This document shows, piece by piece, positions 52,453-60,921 of a stretch of DNA of 64,000 nt. The stretch is taken from positions 1 through 64,000 of the forward strand of contig NZ_FOOA01000003.1 in NCBI RefSeq assembly GCF_900113065.1, read 5' to 3'. The notes below the pieces were generated by a model. The model saw nothing but the letters and a program-made list of their open reading frames with translations, was not told the DNA's origin and did no database searches. Every line of letters starts with the position of its first letter. The first letter of the stretch is position 1. This stretch comes from Aureimonas phyllosphaerae (lineage in GTDB: Bacteria; Pseudomonadota; Alphaproteobacteria; Rhizobiales; Rhizobiaceae). Position numbers and translations under genes: made by a program.

Positions 52453-53352
52453 TCAGGCGTCCTTCCACAGCCAGGCGGCACCACGCACGCCGCTGGAATC
52501 GCCGTGGCGGGATGGGACGATCGGCGTGTGGAAGACGGTCGAGAACGTGTACCTCGCGATACGCCCCGGCAGTTCGTCGTAAAGCTCCGGAATGTTCGAC
52601 ATGCCGCCGCCCATGACGAAGACGTCCGGGTCCAGCGTGTTGACCACCACCGAAAGACCCCGCGCCGTCCGGTCGCAGTAGCGGTCCCAGATGAGGCCGG
52701 CCAGCCGGTCGCCGGCCCGCACCTTCTCCATCACCTCCCGCGCCTTCAGTTCGGTGCCGGTGTGGCGGGTGTATTCCGCCTCGAACGCCCGACCCGACAC
52801 CCATGTCTCGAGGCATCCGTGCTTGCCGCAGTAGCAAGGCTGGCCCGGCAGTTCGGACGCATGCGGCATCGGAAGCGGATTGTGACCCCATTCGCCGGCC
52901 GAGTTGTTGGGGCCGTGATGGGCCTTGCCTCCGACCGCGATGCCTGCGCCGGCACCGCTGCCGAGGATGACCGCAAAGACAACGTTGTAGCCGGCGCCCG
53001 CGCCGTCCACCGCCTCGGAGGCGGCGAGGCAGTCTGCGTCATTCTCGACCCGGAGCGGACGGCCGAGGCGCGCATGTAGATCGGCCTCGACAGGCCGATT
53101 GAGCAGCCAGGTGGAACTCGCGCCCTTTCCGAGGCGCGACTTCGGCTCCATCGAACCGGGAATGCCGATGCCGACCGAGCCTCGCTGACCCGTGGTCGCC
53201 TCCAGCCGGTCGATGATGTCGCGGATCTTGGTGATGCAGCCGTCGTAGTCGTGGCGCGGCGTGTCCTCGCGAAAGCGCGCGAGCTCTTGGCCTTCTAGCG
53301 ATAGCGCGACGCCCTCGATCTTGGTACCGCCCCAGTCGATCCCAATCAGCAT
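52453..53352 (-). CDS. ROK-family sugar kinase (fructokinase-like)
   Basis: A 299-residue ROK kinase. The ATP motif is IGIDWGGTKIEGVAL, the sugar-binding site is VENDADCLAASEA, and the zinc motif is CYCGKHGCLETWVSG, typical of ROK sugar kinases such as fructokinase (Mak) and N-acetylglucosamine kinase (NagK). It phosphorylates a hexose in the cytoplasm; fructose would fit the hexitol transporter elsewhere in the window. The start is 53352 (MLIGIDWGG). It heads the leftward set with the phosphatase and GMC oxidoreductase, divergent from selO across 176 bases. Confidence 0.89.
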   Translation of the reverse strand: MLIGIDWGGTKIEGVALSLEGQELARFREDTPRHDYDGCITKIRDIIDRLEATTGQRGSVGIGIPGSMEPKSRLGKGASSTWLLNRPVEADLHARLGRPLRVENDADCLAASEAVDGAGAGYNVVFAVILGSGAGAGIAVGGKAHHGPNNSAGEWGHNPLPMPHASELPGQPCYCGKHGCLETWVSGRAFEAEYTRHTGTELKAREVMEKVRAGDRLAGLIWDRYCDRTARGLSVVVNTLDPDVFVMGGGMSNIPELYDELPGRIARYTFSTVFHTPIVPSRHGDSSGVRGAAWLWKDA

Positions 53353-53528
53353 TGACACACCCTCCCACAGGATCGCCCGTCCGCGCCCATTCCCGCGCAA
53401 CGAACGTCATAAATGCTCATGATACCAGACGCCAGCGGAAGCTTGCCCGCGACCATGCTCGAACGGTGGAAAGTTCGGCCGTCCGGCCCCATCTCGGGTT
53501 CGGAAACACGACCCGGAGATCCCAACCG

Positions 53529-54998
53529 ATGGGCATCGCGATACCGTTCGACAACAGCTATGCGCGCCTGCCCAAGGGCTTCCACGCCTCGATCGCACCC
53601 AAACCTCTCGCACGGCCAGAGATCGTGAAGGTGAATTACGCACTGGCCACCGAACTCGGGATCGATCCCGCATCCCTCGAAACGGAGGAAGGCGCGGCCA
53701 TTTTGTCGGGCGCCGGCGCGGCGCCGGGCTCGGAGCCGATCGCCCTCGTCTATGCCGGCCATCAGTTCGGCCAGTTCGTGCCTCGCCTCGGCGACGGGCG
53801 CGCGCTGCTGCTTGGTGAGGTCGTCGATCGCAACGGACGGCGTCGTGACCTGCAGCTGAAGGGCTCGGGCATCACGCCCTATTCGCGGCAGGGCGACGGG
53901 CTGGCCGCGCTGGGTCCTGTGCTGCGTGAATATCTCGTCAGCGAGGCGATGCATGCGCTCGGCGTCCCGACCACGCGCTCGCTGGCGATCGTGACGACCG
54001 GCGAGACAGTCTACCGCAAAACGGAATTTCCCGGTGCCGTGCTCACGCGGGTCGCCGCTAGCCATATCCGCGTTGGCACGTTCCAGTATTTCGCCGCACG
54101 CGGCGAGGACGAGAACCTACGCGCCCTCGCAGATCACGCGATCGCCCGCCACCAGCCGGACGCCGTCGATGCGCCGGATCGCTATCGCCGGTTCCTGGAA
54201 GGGGTTGCCCGTCGACAGGGCGCGTTGATCGCGCGATGGATGCTGCTTGGCTTCGTGCATGGCGTCATGAACACCGACAACATGGCCGTGTCCGGCGAGA
54301 CGATCGACTACGGCCCTTGCGCCTTTCTCGATCGATACGATCCGGCCACGGTCTTCAGCTCGATCGATCGCGGCGGGCGATACGCATACGGCAACCAGCC
54401 GGCGATCGGGCAATGGAACCTGGCACGGCTCGCCGAATGCCTCCTGCCCCTGCTGTCGTCGGTCGAGGCGGAGGCGATGGAGCAGGCCACCGGCGCGCTT
54501 TCGCTCTATGCCGATGCCTTCAACGAGACCTATCGGCAGGGGCTCATCGAAAAGATCGGCCTTCCGGACGGCGACGAGGCCGACACGGCGCTCGCCGAGG
54601 ATCTCCTTGATCGCATGAAGATCGGCGGTGCCGACTTTACGGCGACCTTCCGCGCCCTCGCGCCGCTCGCCGAGGGGACGACTGGTGCCATGTCTGAGGT
54701 GGGGTTCGCAGACCCATCCTCCGTCCGTGAGTGGGAGGAAGCCTGGCGCAACAGGCTGGCGGCCCGGAACCTTGACCCCAAGCAGGTCGCGGGATCGATC
54801 CGACGGGTGAATCCGGCCTTCATCCCGCGCAACCAGCGCGTCGAGGAGGTGATCGCGGCGGCGGTGGAGAACGGCGATTTCGCCCCGTTCGAAGCCTTTC
54901 TTTCCGTTCTGATGAGGCCCTTCGACGATCAGCCGGCAGCCGCGCGCTGGGCCGACCCGGGTCCGGTCGCCCCCTATCGCACCTTCTGCGGCACCTGA
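53529..54998 (+). CDS. selO: Protein adenylyltransferase SelO
   Basis: A 489-residue pseudokinase-fold AMP-transferase (YdiU/SelO). Segments are YAGHQFGQFVPRLGDGRALL, LQLKGSGITPYSRQGDG, SEAMHALGVPTTRSLA and the metal site HGVMNTDNMAVSGETIDYGP. It AMPylates proteins under redox control through a C-terminal Cys or Sec; here the chain ends FCGT with Cys three residues from the end. No Sec codon is involved. The start at 53529 (MGIAIPFDNSY) is the family start; the frame runs on upstream without need. Confidence 0.93.
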   Translation: MGIAIPFDNSYARLPKGFHASIAPKPLARPEIVKVNYALATELGIDPASLETEEGAAILSGAGAAPGSEPIALVYAGHQFGQFVPRLGDGRALLLGEVVDRNGRRRDLQLKGSGITPYSRQGDGLAALGPVLREYLVSEAMHALGVPTTRSLAIVTTGETVYRKTEFPGAVLTRVAASHIRVGTFQYFAARGEDENLRALADHAIARHQPDAVDAPDRYRRFLEGVARRQGALIARWMLLGFVHGVMNTDNMAVSGETIDYGPCAFLDRYDPATVFSSIDRGGRYAYGNQPAIGQWNLARLAECLLPLLSSVEAEAMEQATGALSLYADAFNETYRQGLIEKIGLPDGDEADTALAEDLLDRMKIGGADFTATFRALAPLAEGTTGAMSEVGFADPSSVREWEEAWRNRLAARNLDPKQVAGSIRRVNPAFIPRNQRVEEVIAAAVENGDFAPFEAFLSVLMRPFDDQPAAARWADPGPVAPYRTFCGT

Positions 54999-55122
54999 CA
55001 GGGCGTCACGAACGCGTCATCTCCCACCGTGAGCCGAGACGGCCATTGGCGAACGGCTTCCACGCCTTAGTCTTGCTGGTGGTCGGTCCGAGAGGCTGGA
55101 TGACGCAACACGAGACGAGGCG

Positions 55123-55899
55123 GTGCCCCGGGCCATGCTTGAGCGAGCATACGATCCCTATTGCGGCAGCGCGCCCGTTCCGGGCGACCTTCTTCGGGCC
55201 TGGAACCTCGATCCGGTTTTGATTGCCGCCCTCTCGCTTGGCTTCATGGTCGGGCTCGCTGCGATCCGGAGGCACGGAGGCGACGTCGCCAGCCGTCGGC
55301 GATGGCTGATCGTCTGCCTTGCGGTCCTCGCGGTCACGCTGATCTCGCCGCTCTGTGCGCTGTCCTCAGCGCTCTTTTCCGCGCGCGTGGTGCATCACAT
55401 GCTGCTCGTAGCCGTGGCGGCACCCTTGCTGGCCCTCGCCTTTCCGCTGCGGCGGCCCGCCAGCGCCCGATCGTTGAGCGCGGCCGTGGCGGCTCACGTC
55501 CTGACGCTCTGGTTCTGGCACGCGCCGCAACCCTACGCTTTCGCGCTCTCGAGCGATGACGCCTACTGGCTGATGGAACTGACGCTGTTCGGATCGGCAG
55601 TCGCCTTCTGGCGCTGTGTGCTCGGCCCCGGCTCCGCGAGCGCGCCGGCCCTTTTCGCGCATCTGACGGTTATTGTGCAGATGGGCCTCCTCGGCGCCCT
55701 CATCACCTTCGCGCCGGGCGCGCTCTATGCGCAGCATGTCCTGACGACCGAACCTTTCGGCCTTTCGGCTCTGGACGACCAGCAACTCGCCGGCCTCGTC
55801 ATGTGGGTCCCGGCGCTGATCCCGTATCTCCTTGCGGCCCTTGGAGGCGTCGTCAAGCTGGCAGGCGGCGATGACGTAGGGGAAAGGTCGGTCGTTTGA
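55123..55899 (+). CDS. CtaG-family (caa3_CtaG) oxidase assembly membrane protein
   Basis: A 258-residue membrane protein of the caa3-type CtaG family with about seven hydrophobic segments. Histidines at segment ends (SARVVHHMLLVAVAAPLLAL, LTLWFWHAPQPYAF) suit a role in copper or heme delivery to oxidase subunits. It precedes a heme-copper oxidase operon, separated by two genes. The start is GTG at 55123 next to GACGAGG; an ATG at 55135 is possible. Its stop overlaps the next gene. Confidence 0.85.
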   Translation: MPRAMLERAYDPYCGSAPVPGDLLRAWNLDPVLIAALSLGFMVGLAAIRRHGGDVASRRRWLIVCLAVLAVTLISPLCALSSALFSARVVHHMLLVAVAAPLLALAFPLRRPASARSLSAAVAAHVLTLWFWHAPQPYAFALSSDDAYWLMELTLFGSAVAFWRCVLGPGSASAPALFAHLTVIVQMGLLGALITFAPGALYAQHVLTTEPFGLSALDDQQLAGLVMWVPALIPYLLAALGGVVKLAGGDDVGERSVV

Positions 55900-56402
55900 T
55901 CCTCGTCTGGGCGAAGAGCCTCCACATCGCTGCGCTGGTCGTCTGGGCCGCGGGTCTCCTGACGCTGCCGATTCTGATGAGCCAGCGCGAAGCACTCGGG
56001 CATGGACAGGAACTCCACCGGCTCCATGCGTTCACGCGGTTTGCTTATGTGGTCGTCGTCTCTCCAGCGGCCTTCGTCGCGGTGGGAACCGGAACGGCGC
56101 TGATCCTCCTGCGGGAGGTGTTCACGCCCTGGTTTGCCATCAAGCTGCTTCTGGTCGGTCTTCTTGTGACGATCCACGTGCGGCTTGGTCTTCTGGTTCT
56201 GTCGGTGTTCCGCGAAGAGGGCCATTTTCGAACCTGGCGCGTCGTCCTGTCGACCGTAGCCATCTGCAGCGTCCTGACGGGCATTCTCTGGGTCGTTCTG
56301 GCGAAGCCCGCCGTGTCGCTCGACTGGATGCCGGCCGCCGCTTTCGAGCCGGGCGGTCTCAGTCGCGTCGGCGAGGACGTCATTCGTCGTCTGACACCAT
56401 GA
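55896..56402 (+). CDS. CopD/HemJ-like four-helix membrane protein
   Basis: A 168-residue membrane protein with four hydrophobic segments. The opening VWAKSLHIAALVVWAAGLLT and the later FAIKLLLVGLLVTIHVRLG resemble HemJ (protoporphyrinogen oxidase) and the CopD/DUF2269 group, both with heme-ligand His in helix one. It starts with TTG overlapping the CtaG stop. In this oxidase locus a heme or copper role is likely; true HemJ function is doubtful because the conserved Met/Arg segments of HemJ are weak. Its 3' end overlaps the convergent DUF2231 gene by 23 bases. Confidence 0.7.
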   Translation: MILVWAKSLHIAALVVWAAGLLTLPILMSQREALGHGQELHRLHAFTRFAYVVVVSPAAFVAVGTGTALILLREVFTPWFAIKLLLVGLLVTIHVRLGLLVLSVFREEGHFRTWRVVLSTVAICSVLTGILWVVLAKPAVSLDWMPAAAFEPGGLSRVGEDVIRRLTP

Positions 56403-56880
56403 TGCCGACGCCATGATGCAGGATCAGTTTGCCGCCGTGCCATCCCGCCAGCCCCGTGAAGACGCTTCCCAGCACCGACAGGAACAGACCGACCGGCAGG
56501 ATAGACTCCGGGCTGGCGAGGCGCAGACCCCAATTCGTGGCGATGATCGAGATCAGCATCATCGCGGCGATCGCGTGGGTCCAACTCGCCGCCCGAGCGC
56601 GGATGCCCGGTACGAAGATCAGCTCCATGGTGCCGGCCATCGAGGCGAGCACGCCGAACCCGAGCGCTGCGCCGGCGGACCAGAGGCCGGCGCGAAGCCA
56701 GAAGTCGTCCCCCGACCACCAGTAGAAGATGTCGCAGCCGAGCGTTGCGATCACGAGCGCGATCGGGAAATGGACGGCCATGGCGTGGATCGGATGCCCC
56801 GCCACGGCGATCGCCGAGCTGACGTCCTTTTCCGCCACCCGTCGAAGAACCGGGCTCTTGCTCGTGACCGACTTGCTCAT
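56380..56880 (-). CDS. DUF2231 membrane protein
   Basis: A 166-residue protein with four hydrophobic segments of the DUF2231 type. The signature AGHPIHAMAVHFPIALVIAT has three closely spaced His residues that could bind heme or metal, and a fourth pair lies in KLILHHGVGIM. The gene is opposite to the oxidase operon and overlaps the end of the CopD/HemJ-like gene. Related proteins are annotated near cytochrome genes; function is not known to me. The ATG at 56880 (MSKSVTSKSP) is used; the frame is open far upstream over the oxidase subunit gene. Confidence 0.83.
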   Translation of the reverse strand: MSKSVTSKSPVLRRVAEKDVSSAIAVAGHPIHAMAVHFPIALVIATLGCDIFYWWSGDDFWLRAGLWSAGAALGFGVLASMAGTMELIFVPGIRARAASWTHAIAAMMLISIIATNWGLRLASPESILPVGLFLSVLGSVFTGLAGWHGGKLILHHGVGIMVSDDE

Positions 56881-56913
56881 CGACGGGTCTCTGCGTTGCG
56901 ATCCACTCGGCGA

Positions 56914-57597
56914 ATGCCTGGCAAAGGCATCTGGAGCATCTTCCTGCTTCTGCCACTCCTGGCCGGCTGCACGGGTCCTCTCTCGACGCTTCAGCCGGCC
57001 GGACCCGCCGCCGCTTCGACCGCGCTCCTCTGGTGGGTGATGCTGGCCGGGGCCACCGCGATCTTCGTGCTGGTCATGGCGCTGGTCGGCATCGCCTTCT
57101 GGAAACCGGGCATCGGGCGAAACGTGCCGCCGAAGCGTTGGCTCGTATGGGGCGGCCTGGCCTTTCCCGGCATCGTCCTGACCGCTCTCCTGGTCTTCGC
57201 CCTCGTCACGGGGGAGAGATTGCTGGCGCATCCCGGCACGCCGGGTCTTTATTCCGTGGAAGCCCATCCCTATCGCTGGGCATGGCGCTTCCGTTATGCC
57301 GACGGGCGCGAGAGCGCCGACGTCCTTCATCTCCCGGCCGGGCGCCCGGTCGATATACGGGTCGTCGGCACCGATGTGATCCACGCCTTCTGGGTTCCCC
57401 GGCTCGGCGGAAAGATTGACGCCATTCCCGGCCACGTGAACACGATCCGCCTGATGGCAGACCGACCCGGCACCTACGGCGGCGTCTGCGCCGAGTTCTG
57501 CGGGGTCGGCCATCCCGCCATGAAGTTCGAGGTCGTGGCGCATGCGCCGGACGATCTCGAAGCCGCACTGTCCCAACTCCCACAGGGCTCCCCATGA
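56914..57597 (+). CDS. coxB: Heme-copper oxidase subunit II with CuA site
   Basis: A 227-residue lipoprotein-type subunit II. The signal ends in a lipobox (LLLPLLAGC). Two transmembrane helices (about residues 38-62 and 78-98) lead to a cupredoxin domain. CuA ligands are all visible in VCAEFCGVGHPAMKFEV plus the early His in VIHAFWVPRLG, so the enzyme takes electrons from cytochrome c rather than quinol. The stop overlaps the start of the subunit I/III gene (ATGA). No fused cytochrome c domain is present. Confidence 0.9.
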   Translation: MPGKGIWSIFLLLPLLAGCTGPLSTLQPAGPAAASTALLWWVMLAGATAIFVLVMALVGIAFWKPGIGRNVPPKRWLVWGGLAFPGIVLTALLVFALVTGERLLAHPGTPGLYSVEAHPYRWAWRFRYADGRESADVLHLPAGRPVDIRVVGTDVIHAFWVPRLGGKIDAIPGHVNTIRLMADRPGTYGGVCAEFCGVGHPAMKFEVVAHAPDDLEAALSQLPQGSP

Positions 57598-60101
57598 GCG
57601 TGACCGAGCCCGTCCGGCTTCACCAGGAACTGGAGCGCATCTGGCGCACGCCGCGCGGGCTCGGCCAGCTGTCGGCCGTAAATCACACGGTGATCGGCCG
57701 CCGCTTCATCGTCGCGGCCTTCGTGTTCTTCGCCATCGGCGGCGTCCTGTCGATGCTGATCCGCGCGCAGCTCGCCTCGCCGCACAGCGCCTTCGTCGGC
57801 CCGGAACTCTACAACCAGATCTTCACCATGCACGGCACGGTGATGATGTTCCTGTTCGCCATCCCGATGTTCGAAGGGCTGGCGATGTACTTTCTTCCCA
57901 AGATGATGGGCGCGCGCGACCTCGCCTTCCCGCGCATGTCAGCCTACGGGTTCTGGTGCTATGTGTTCGGCGGCTCGATCCTGATCGTCGCCATGATGGT
58001 CGGCGTGGCGCCAGACAGCGGCTGGTTCATGTACACCCCGCTCTCGTCGGGCCGTTACTCGCCCGGTATCAACGCGGACGTCTGGCTGCTTGGCATCACC
58101 TTCGTCGAGATTTCGGCGATGGCCGCGGCGGTCGAGCTCACGGTGTCGATCCTGAAGGTGCGCGCGCCCGGCATGTCGCTCGCCCGCATGCCCATCTTCG
58201 CCTGGTATATCCTGATCACCGCCGGAATGATGCTGGTCGGTTTCCCGCCACTGATCCTAGGCTCGATCCTTCTCGAGATGGAGCGGGCCTTCGACCTGCC
58301 CTTTTTCGATCCCACGCGCGGCGGCGACGCGCTTCTGTGGCAGCACCTTTTCTGGCTCTTCGGCCACCCCGAGGTCTACATCATCTTCCTGCCGGCGGCG
58401 GGCATGATCTCGACCATCCTGCCGGTCCTCGTCGGACACCGGCTGCTCGGCTATTCCTGGATCGTCGTCTCGGTCACGGCCATGGGGTTCCTGAGCTTCG
58501 GGCTCTGGGTCCACCACATGTTCACGGTGGGCATTCCCCATCTGGCGCAGGCGTTCTTCTCGGCCGCGAGCGTGCTCGTGGCGGTGCCGACGGGCGTGCA
58601 GATCTTCCTGTGGATCGGCACGATGATGGCGGGGCGCCCCCGCCTCTCCCTTCCGATGCTCTACCTCATCGGCTTCTTCGTGGTCTTCGTCTGCGGCGGA
58701 TTGACGGGCGTCATGCTGGCGATCGTGCCGTTCGACTGGCAGGCTCACGACACGCATTTCGTGGTCGCCCACATGCACTACGTCCTCGTTGGCGGCTTCG
58801 TGTTCCCGATGCTGGCGGCGGCCTACTTCTACCTCCCGCATTTCAGCGGGCGTATGCCGCTCTATGGCGTCGGCCATGTCGCGTTCTGGCTGATCTTCGT
58901 CGGCTTCAACCTGACGTTCCTGATCATGCACCTGACCGGCCTTCTCGGCATGCCGCGCCGCTACTACACCTACGAGAGCGGTTACGGCTGGGACTGGCTG
59001 AATCTCGTCTCCTCGATCGGCGGCTTCATTACCACGATGGGCTTTGCCCTCGTCGCCTTCGACTTCATCTTCCAGTTCCGCTACGGGCGCATCGCCCCGC
59101 GCAATCCCTGGAAGTCCGGCGGTCTCGAATGGGCGACCGCAACGCCCCCGCCGTCCTACGGCTTTGCCTCGCTGCCCATGGTGGAAGGGCGCGATCCCCT
59201 GTTTTCCGATCCCGAAACGGGCCGGAAGCTCGCGTCCGGCCAAGGATACCTCGCAATTCCGCGCAACGACTGGCAGGAAACGCTGGTGGTCGAGATGGCG
59301 ACGGGGCGAGCGCAGGCGATCCAGATCCTGCCGCAGCCGACCTTCCTGCCACTGTGGACGGCCGTGTCGACCGGCGTCTTCGTCCTCTCGCTGCTGTTCA
59401 AGGTCTACCCGCTCTCGATCGCAGCCATCGTCTCGACGCTCGGGCTTTTACTCCTTTGGACGCGGGCGACAGGGGCGACCGTCGACCGTGGCGAGCTGGA
59501 CGCCGGGCATGGCCTTCGCCTCCCGATCCATCCGGAAACGTCGCGTCCACTGTCCTGGTGGGGCATGACCTTCGTGCTCCTGGCCGACGCGACGATGTTC
59601 GCCTCGCTCCTGTTCGGTGCGCTGTTCCTGTGGCTCGTCGCTCCGAGCTGGCCGCCACCTCTCATGACTGACCTGCCTGCAACGATCCTCGTCGCCGCAG
59701 CCGCGGCCCTCCTTGTCGCCGTCGGCGGAGCGGCCTTCGCGCTGCGTTCTTTGAAGAAGGGCTCGGGCCTTCCCGGAATGATCGTTGCGGTTGCCGGAAG
59801 CGCCGGCGCCACCGCGCTCCTCGGATGGCTCGTCTGGCAGGTACCCGAGCCCACAAGCCACGCGCATCTCGCGCTGACCGCGGCAATTCTCACCTATCTC
59901 GGCTTCCACGCCGCCGTCGGTCTCGTTTTCGCCCTGTTCGGTCTCTGGCGCATCCGAGCCGGCATTGTATCGGCGCGGCGCAGCGCCGACCTGTCGATCG
60001 GCGCGTTGTGGCACGGGTACACCGCCGCTACGGGGATCATTGGCCTGGCGTTCGTGGCCATCATGCCTTGGCTGGCTGCGGTGGAAAGGGTCGCGCCGTG
60101 A
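57594..60101 (+). CDS. Heme-copper oxidase subunit I fused to subunit III
   Basis: An 835-residue fusion. Residues 1 to about 590 are subunit I: low-spin heme His in TMHGTVMMFLF, CuB and crosslinked Tyr in FGHPEVYIIFLP, the His pair in LWVHHMFTVG and both heme ligands in DTHFVVAHMHYVLVGG. The pattern is that of A-type (aa3) oxidases. Residues 600-835 form a shortened subunit III with five hydrophobic segments (WWGMTFVLLADATMFASLLF, then HAALGL-like segments). Fusion of I and III occurs in some caa3 oxidases. It pumps protons while reducing oxygen at the inner membrane. Confidence 0.92.
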   Translation: MSVTEPVRLHQELERIWRTPRGLGQLSAVNHTVIGRRFIVAAFVFFAIGGVLSMLIRAQLASPHSAFVGPELYNQIFTMHGTVMMFLFAIPMFEGLAMYFLPKMMGARDLAFPRMSAYGFWCYVFGGSILIVAMMVGVAPDSGWFMYTPLSSGRYSPGINADVWLLGITFVEISAMAAAVELTVSILKVRAPGMSLARMPIFAWYILITAGMMLVGFPPLILGSILLEMERAFDLPFFDPTRGGDALLWQHLFWLFGHPEVYIIFLPAAGMISTILPVLVGHRLLGYSWIVVSVTAMGFLSFGLWVHHMFTVGIPHLAQAFFSAASVLVAVPTGVQIFLWIGTMMAGRPRLSLPMLYLIGFFVVFVCGGLTGVMLAIVPFDWQAHDTHFVVAHMHYVLVGGFVFPMLAAAYFYLPHFSGRMPLYGVGHVAFWLIFVGFNLTFLIMHLTGLLGMPRRYYTYESGYGWDWLNLVSSIGGFITTMGFALVAFDFIFQFRYGRIAPRNPWKSGGLEWATATPPPSYGFASLPMVEGRDPLFSDPETGRKLASGQGYLAIPRNDWQETLVVEMATGRAQAIQILPQPTFLPLWTAVSTGVFVLSLLFKVYPLSIAAIVSTLGLLLLWTRATGATVDRGELDAGHGLRLPIHPETSRPLSWWGMTFVLLADATMFASLLFGALFLWLVAPSWPPPLMTDLPATILVAAAAALLVAVGGAAFALRSLKKGSGLPGMIVAVAGSAGATALLGWLVWQVPEPTSHAHLALTAAILTYLGFHAAVGLVFALFGLWRIRAGIVSARRSADLSIGALWHGYTAATGIIGLAFVAIMPWLAAVERVAP

Positions 60102-60454
60102 TCGGGGATCGCTCCGCCGCCAATCTCATCGTGCTGGTTGCCGGACTCGTCGTCTGGAGTTCAGCCTTCGTCGCGCTCTATGCGCTTCTGTCGATCGGAT
60201 GCGCGTTCGGCTGGGAGGATCGAGACATCGGTCCGATCTCGCTGCAGCGAGCGGTTCTGATCGGCGTTTGGCTTCTCCACCTCGCCATTCTCGCCGGGCT
60301 GGTCAGGTGGACCTGGCGCCGCGCACAGCGGGCACCCGCTGACGAGGAGATGTCGCGCTTCTTTGCGCGGACCACCCTCGCTGCGGCCGTGGTGTCGGTC
60401 GCGGTGACGATCGTCAACTACGCGCCGATCCTGGGACTGTCCGCCTGCCTTTGA
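60098..60454 (+). CDS. Small membrane protein closing the oxidase operon (subunit IV-like)
   Basis: A 118-residue protein with three hydrophobic segments (residues 8-28, 45-67 and 90-112). Its position after the I/III fusion and GTGA overlap with the preceding stop make it part of the oxidase operon; a subunit IV role is inferred from position only, as no family motif is seen. Confidence 0.7.
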   Translation: MIGDRSAANLIVLVAGLVVWSSAFVALYALLSIGCAFGWEDRDIGPISLQRAVLIGVWLLHLAILAGLVRWTWRRAQRAPADEEMSRFFARTTLAAAVVSVAVTIVNYAPILGLSACL

Positions 60455-60464
60455 CCGGCATGGC

Positions 60465-60488
60465 CCGGGTCGAAGCACTTCGACCCGG
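60465..60488. other. Hairpin at the end of the oxidase operon
   Basis: CCGGGTCGAA (60465-60474) pairs exactly with 60479-60488 around loop GCAC. There is no T-tract, but it lies between the oxidase operon and a convergent small gene and may act with Rho or as an mRNA end. Confidence 0.5.
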
Positions 60489-60517
60489 CTGTGATCCCGT
60501 GTTGTGCGGTCGTTCCG

Positions 60518-60700
60518 TCAGCGGACGGCTTCGAACCCGTTGCACCAGGCGCGCCAGTCGGCACTGCCGGGGCGATACGGGTTGTCACGACGCGTGCGAT
60601 GGCTGCGGGCCGCATCCTCGCCTTCCATGCGCACCATGTCGTCGCGCGTCAGGGCGAAATTCGCTGCCTTCATCATTCGATTTTCCTTCACGATATCCAT
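60518..60700 (-). CDS. Rmf/CrpP-like small protein
   Basis: A 60-residue basic protein. The C-terminal half, GEDAARSHRTRRDNPYRP then GSADWRAWCNGFEAVR, has the (G)xxAARxxRxRxxNPYxPGSxxWxAWxxGF pattern of ribosome modulation factor and CrpP-like proteins. Rmf inactivates ribosomes as 100S dimers in stationary phase; plasmid CrpP was reported to modify ciprofloxacin. Which role, if any, applies here is unknown. GGGAGG precedes the ATG at 60700. It stands between the oxidase operon and glpR. Confidence 0.75.
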   Translation of the reverse strand: MDIVKENRMMKAANFALTRDDMVRMEGEDAARSHRTRRDNPYRPGSADWRAWCNGFEAVR

Positions 60701-60865
60701 CAGTCCCTCCCGTCTTCTGGATCACAACATTTGGTCAACCATGCGACGGGGCCGCTCTATAGGGCGGCTTCGGCTTCCGGCAAAGGGCCGCCAGCGAATT
60801 TTCTGGTCGATGGTTTCCGCGTGAAAACATGTGCCCGTTTCCTTTCGCACGCAACTGACACTATG

Positions 60866-60899
60866 TTTCGCTTCGTAGCATTCCGCTTTCGCTTTTCGC
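60866..60899. promoter_or_regulatory. GlpR-type repeats upstream of glpR
   Basis: TTTCGCTT (60866-60873), TTTCGC (60887-60892) and TTTTCGC (60893-60899) precede the glpR start at 60922. The same TTTCG core recurs upstream of glpD. The array suits DeoR-family autoregulation. Confidence 0.5.
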
Positions 60900-60921
60900 T
60901 CACAATCGAACGAGGGTCCGC

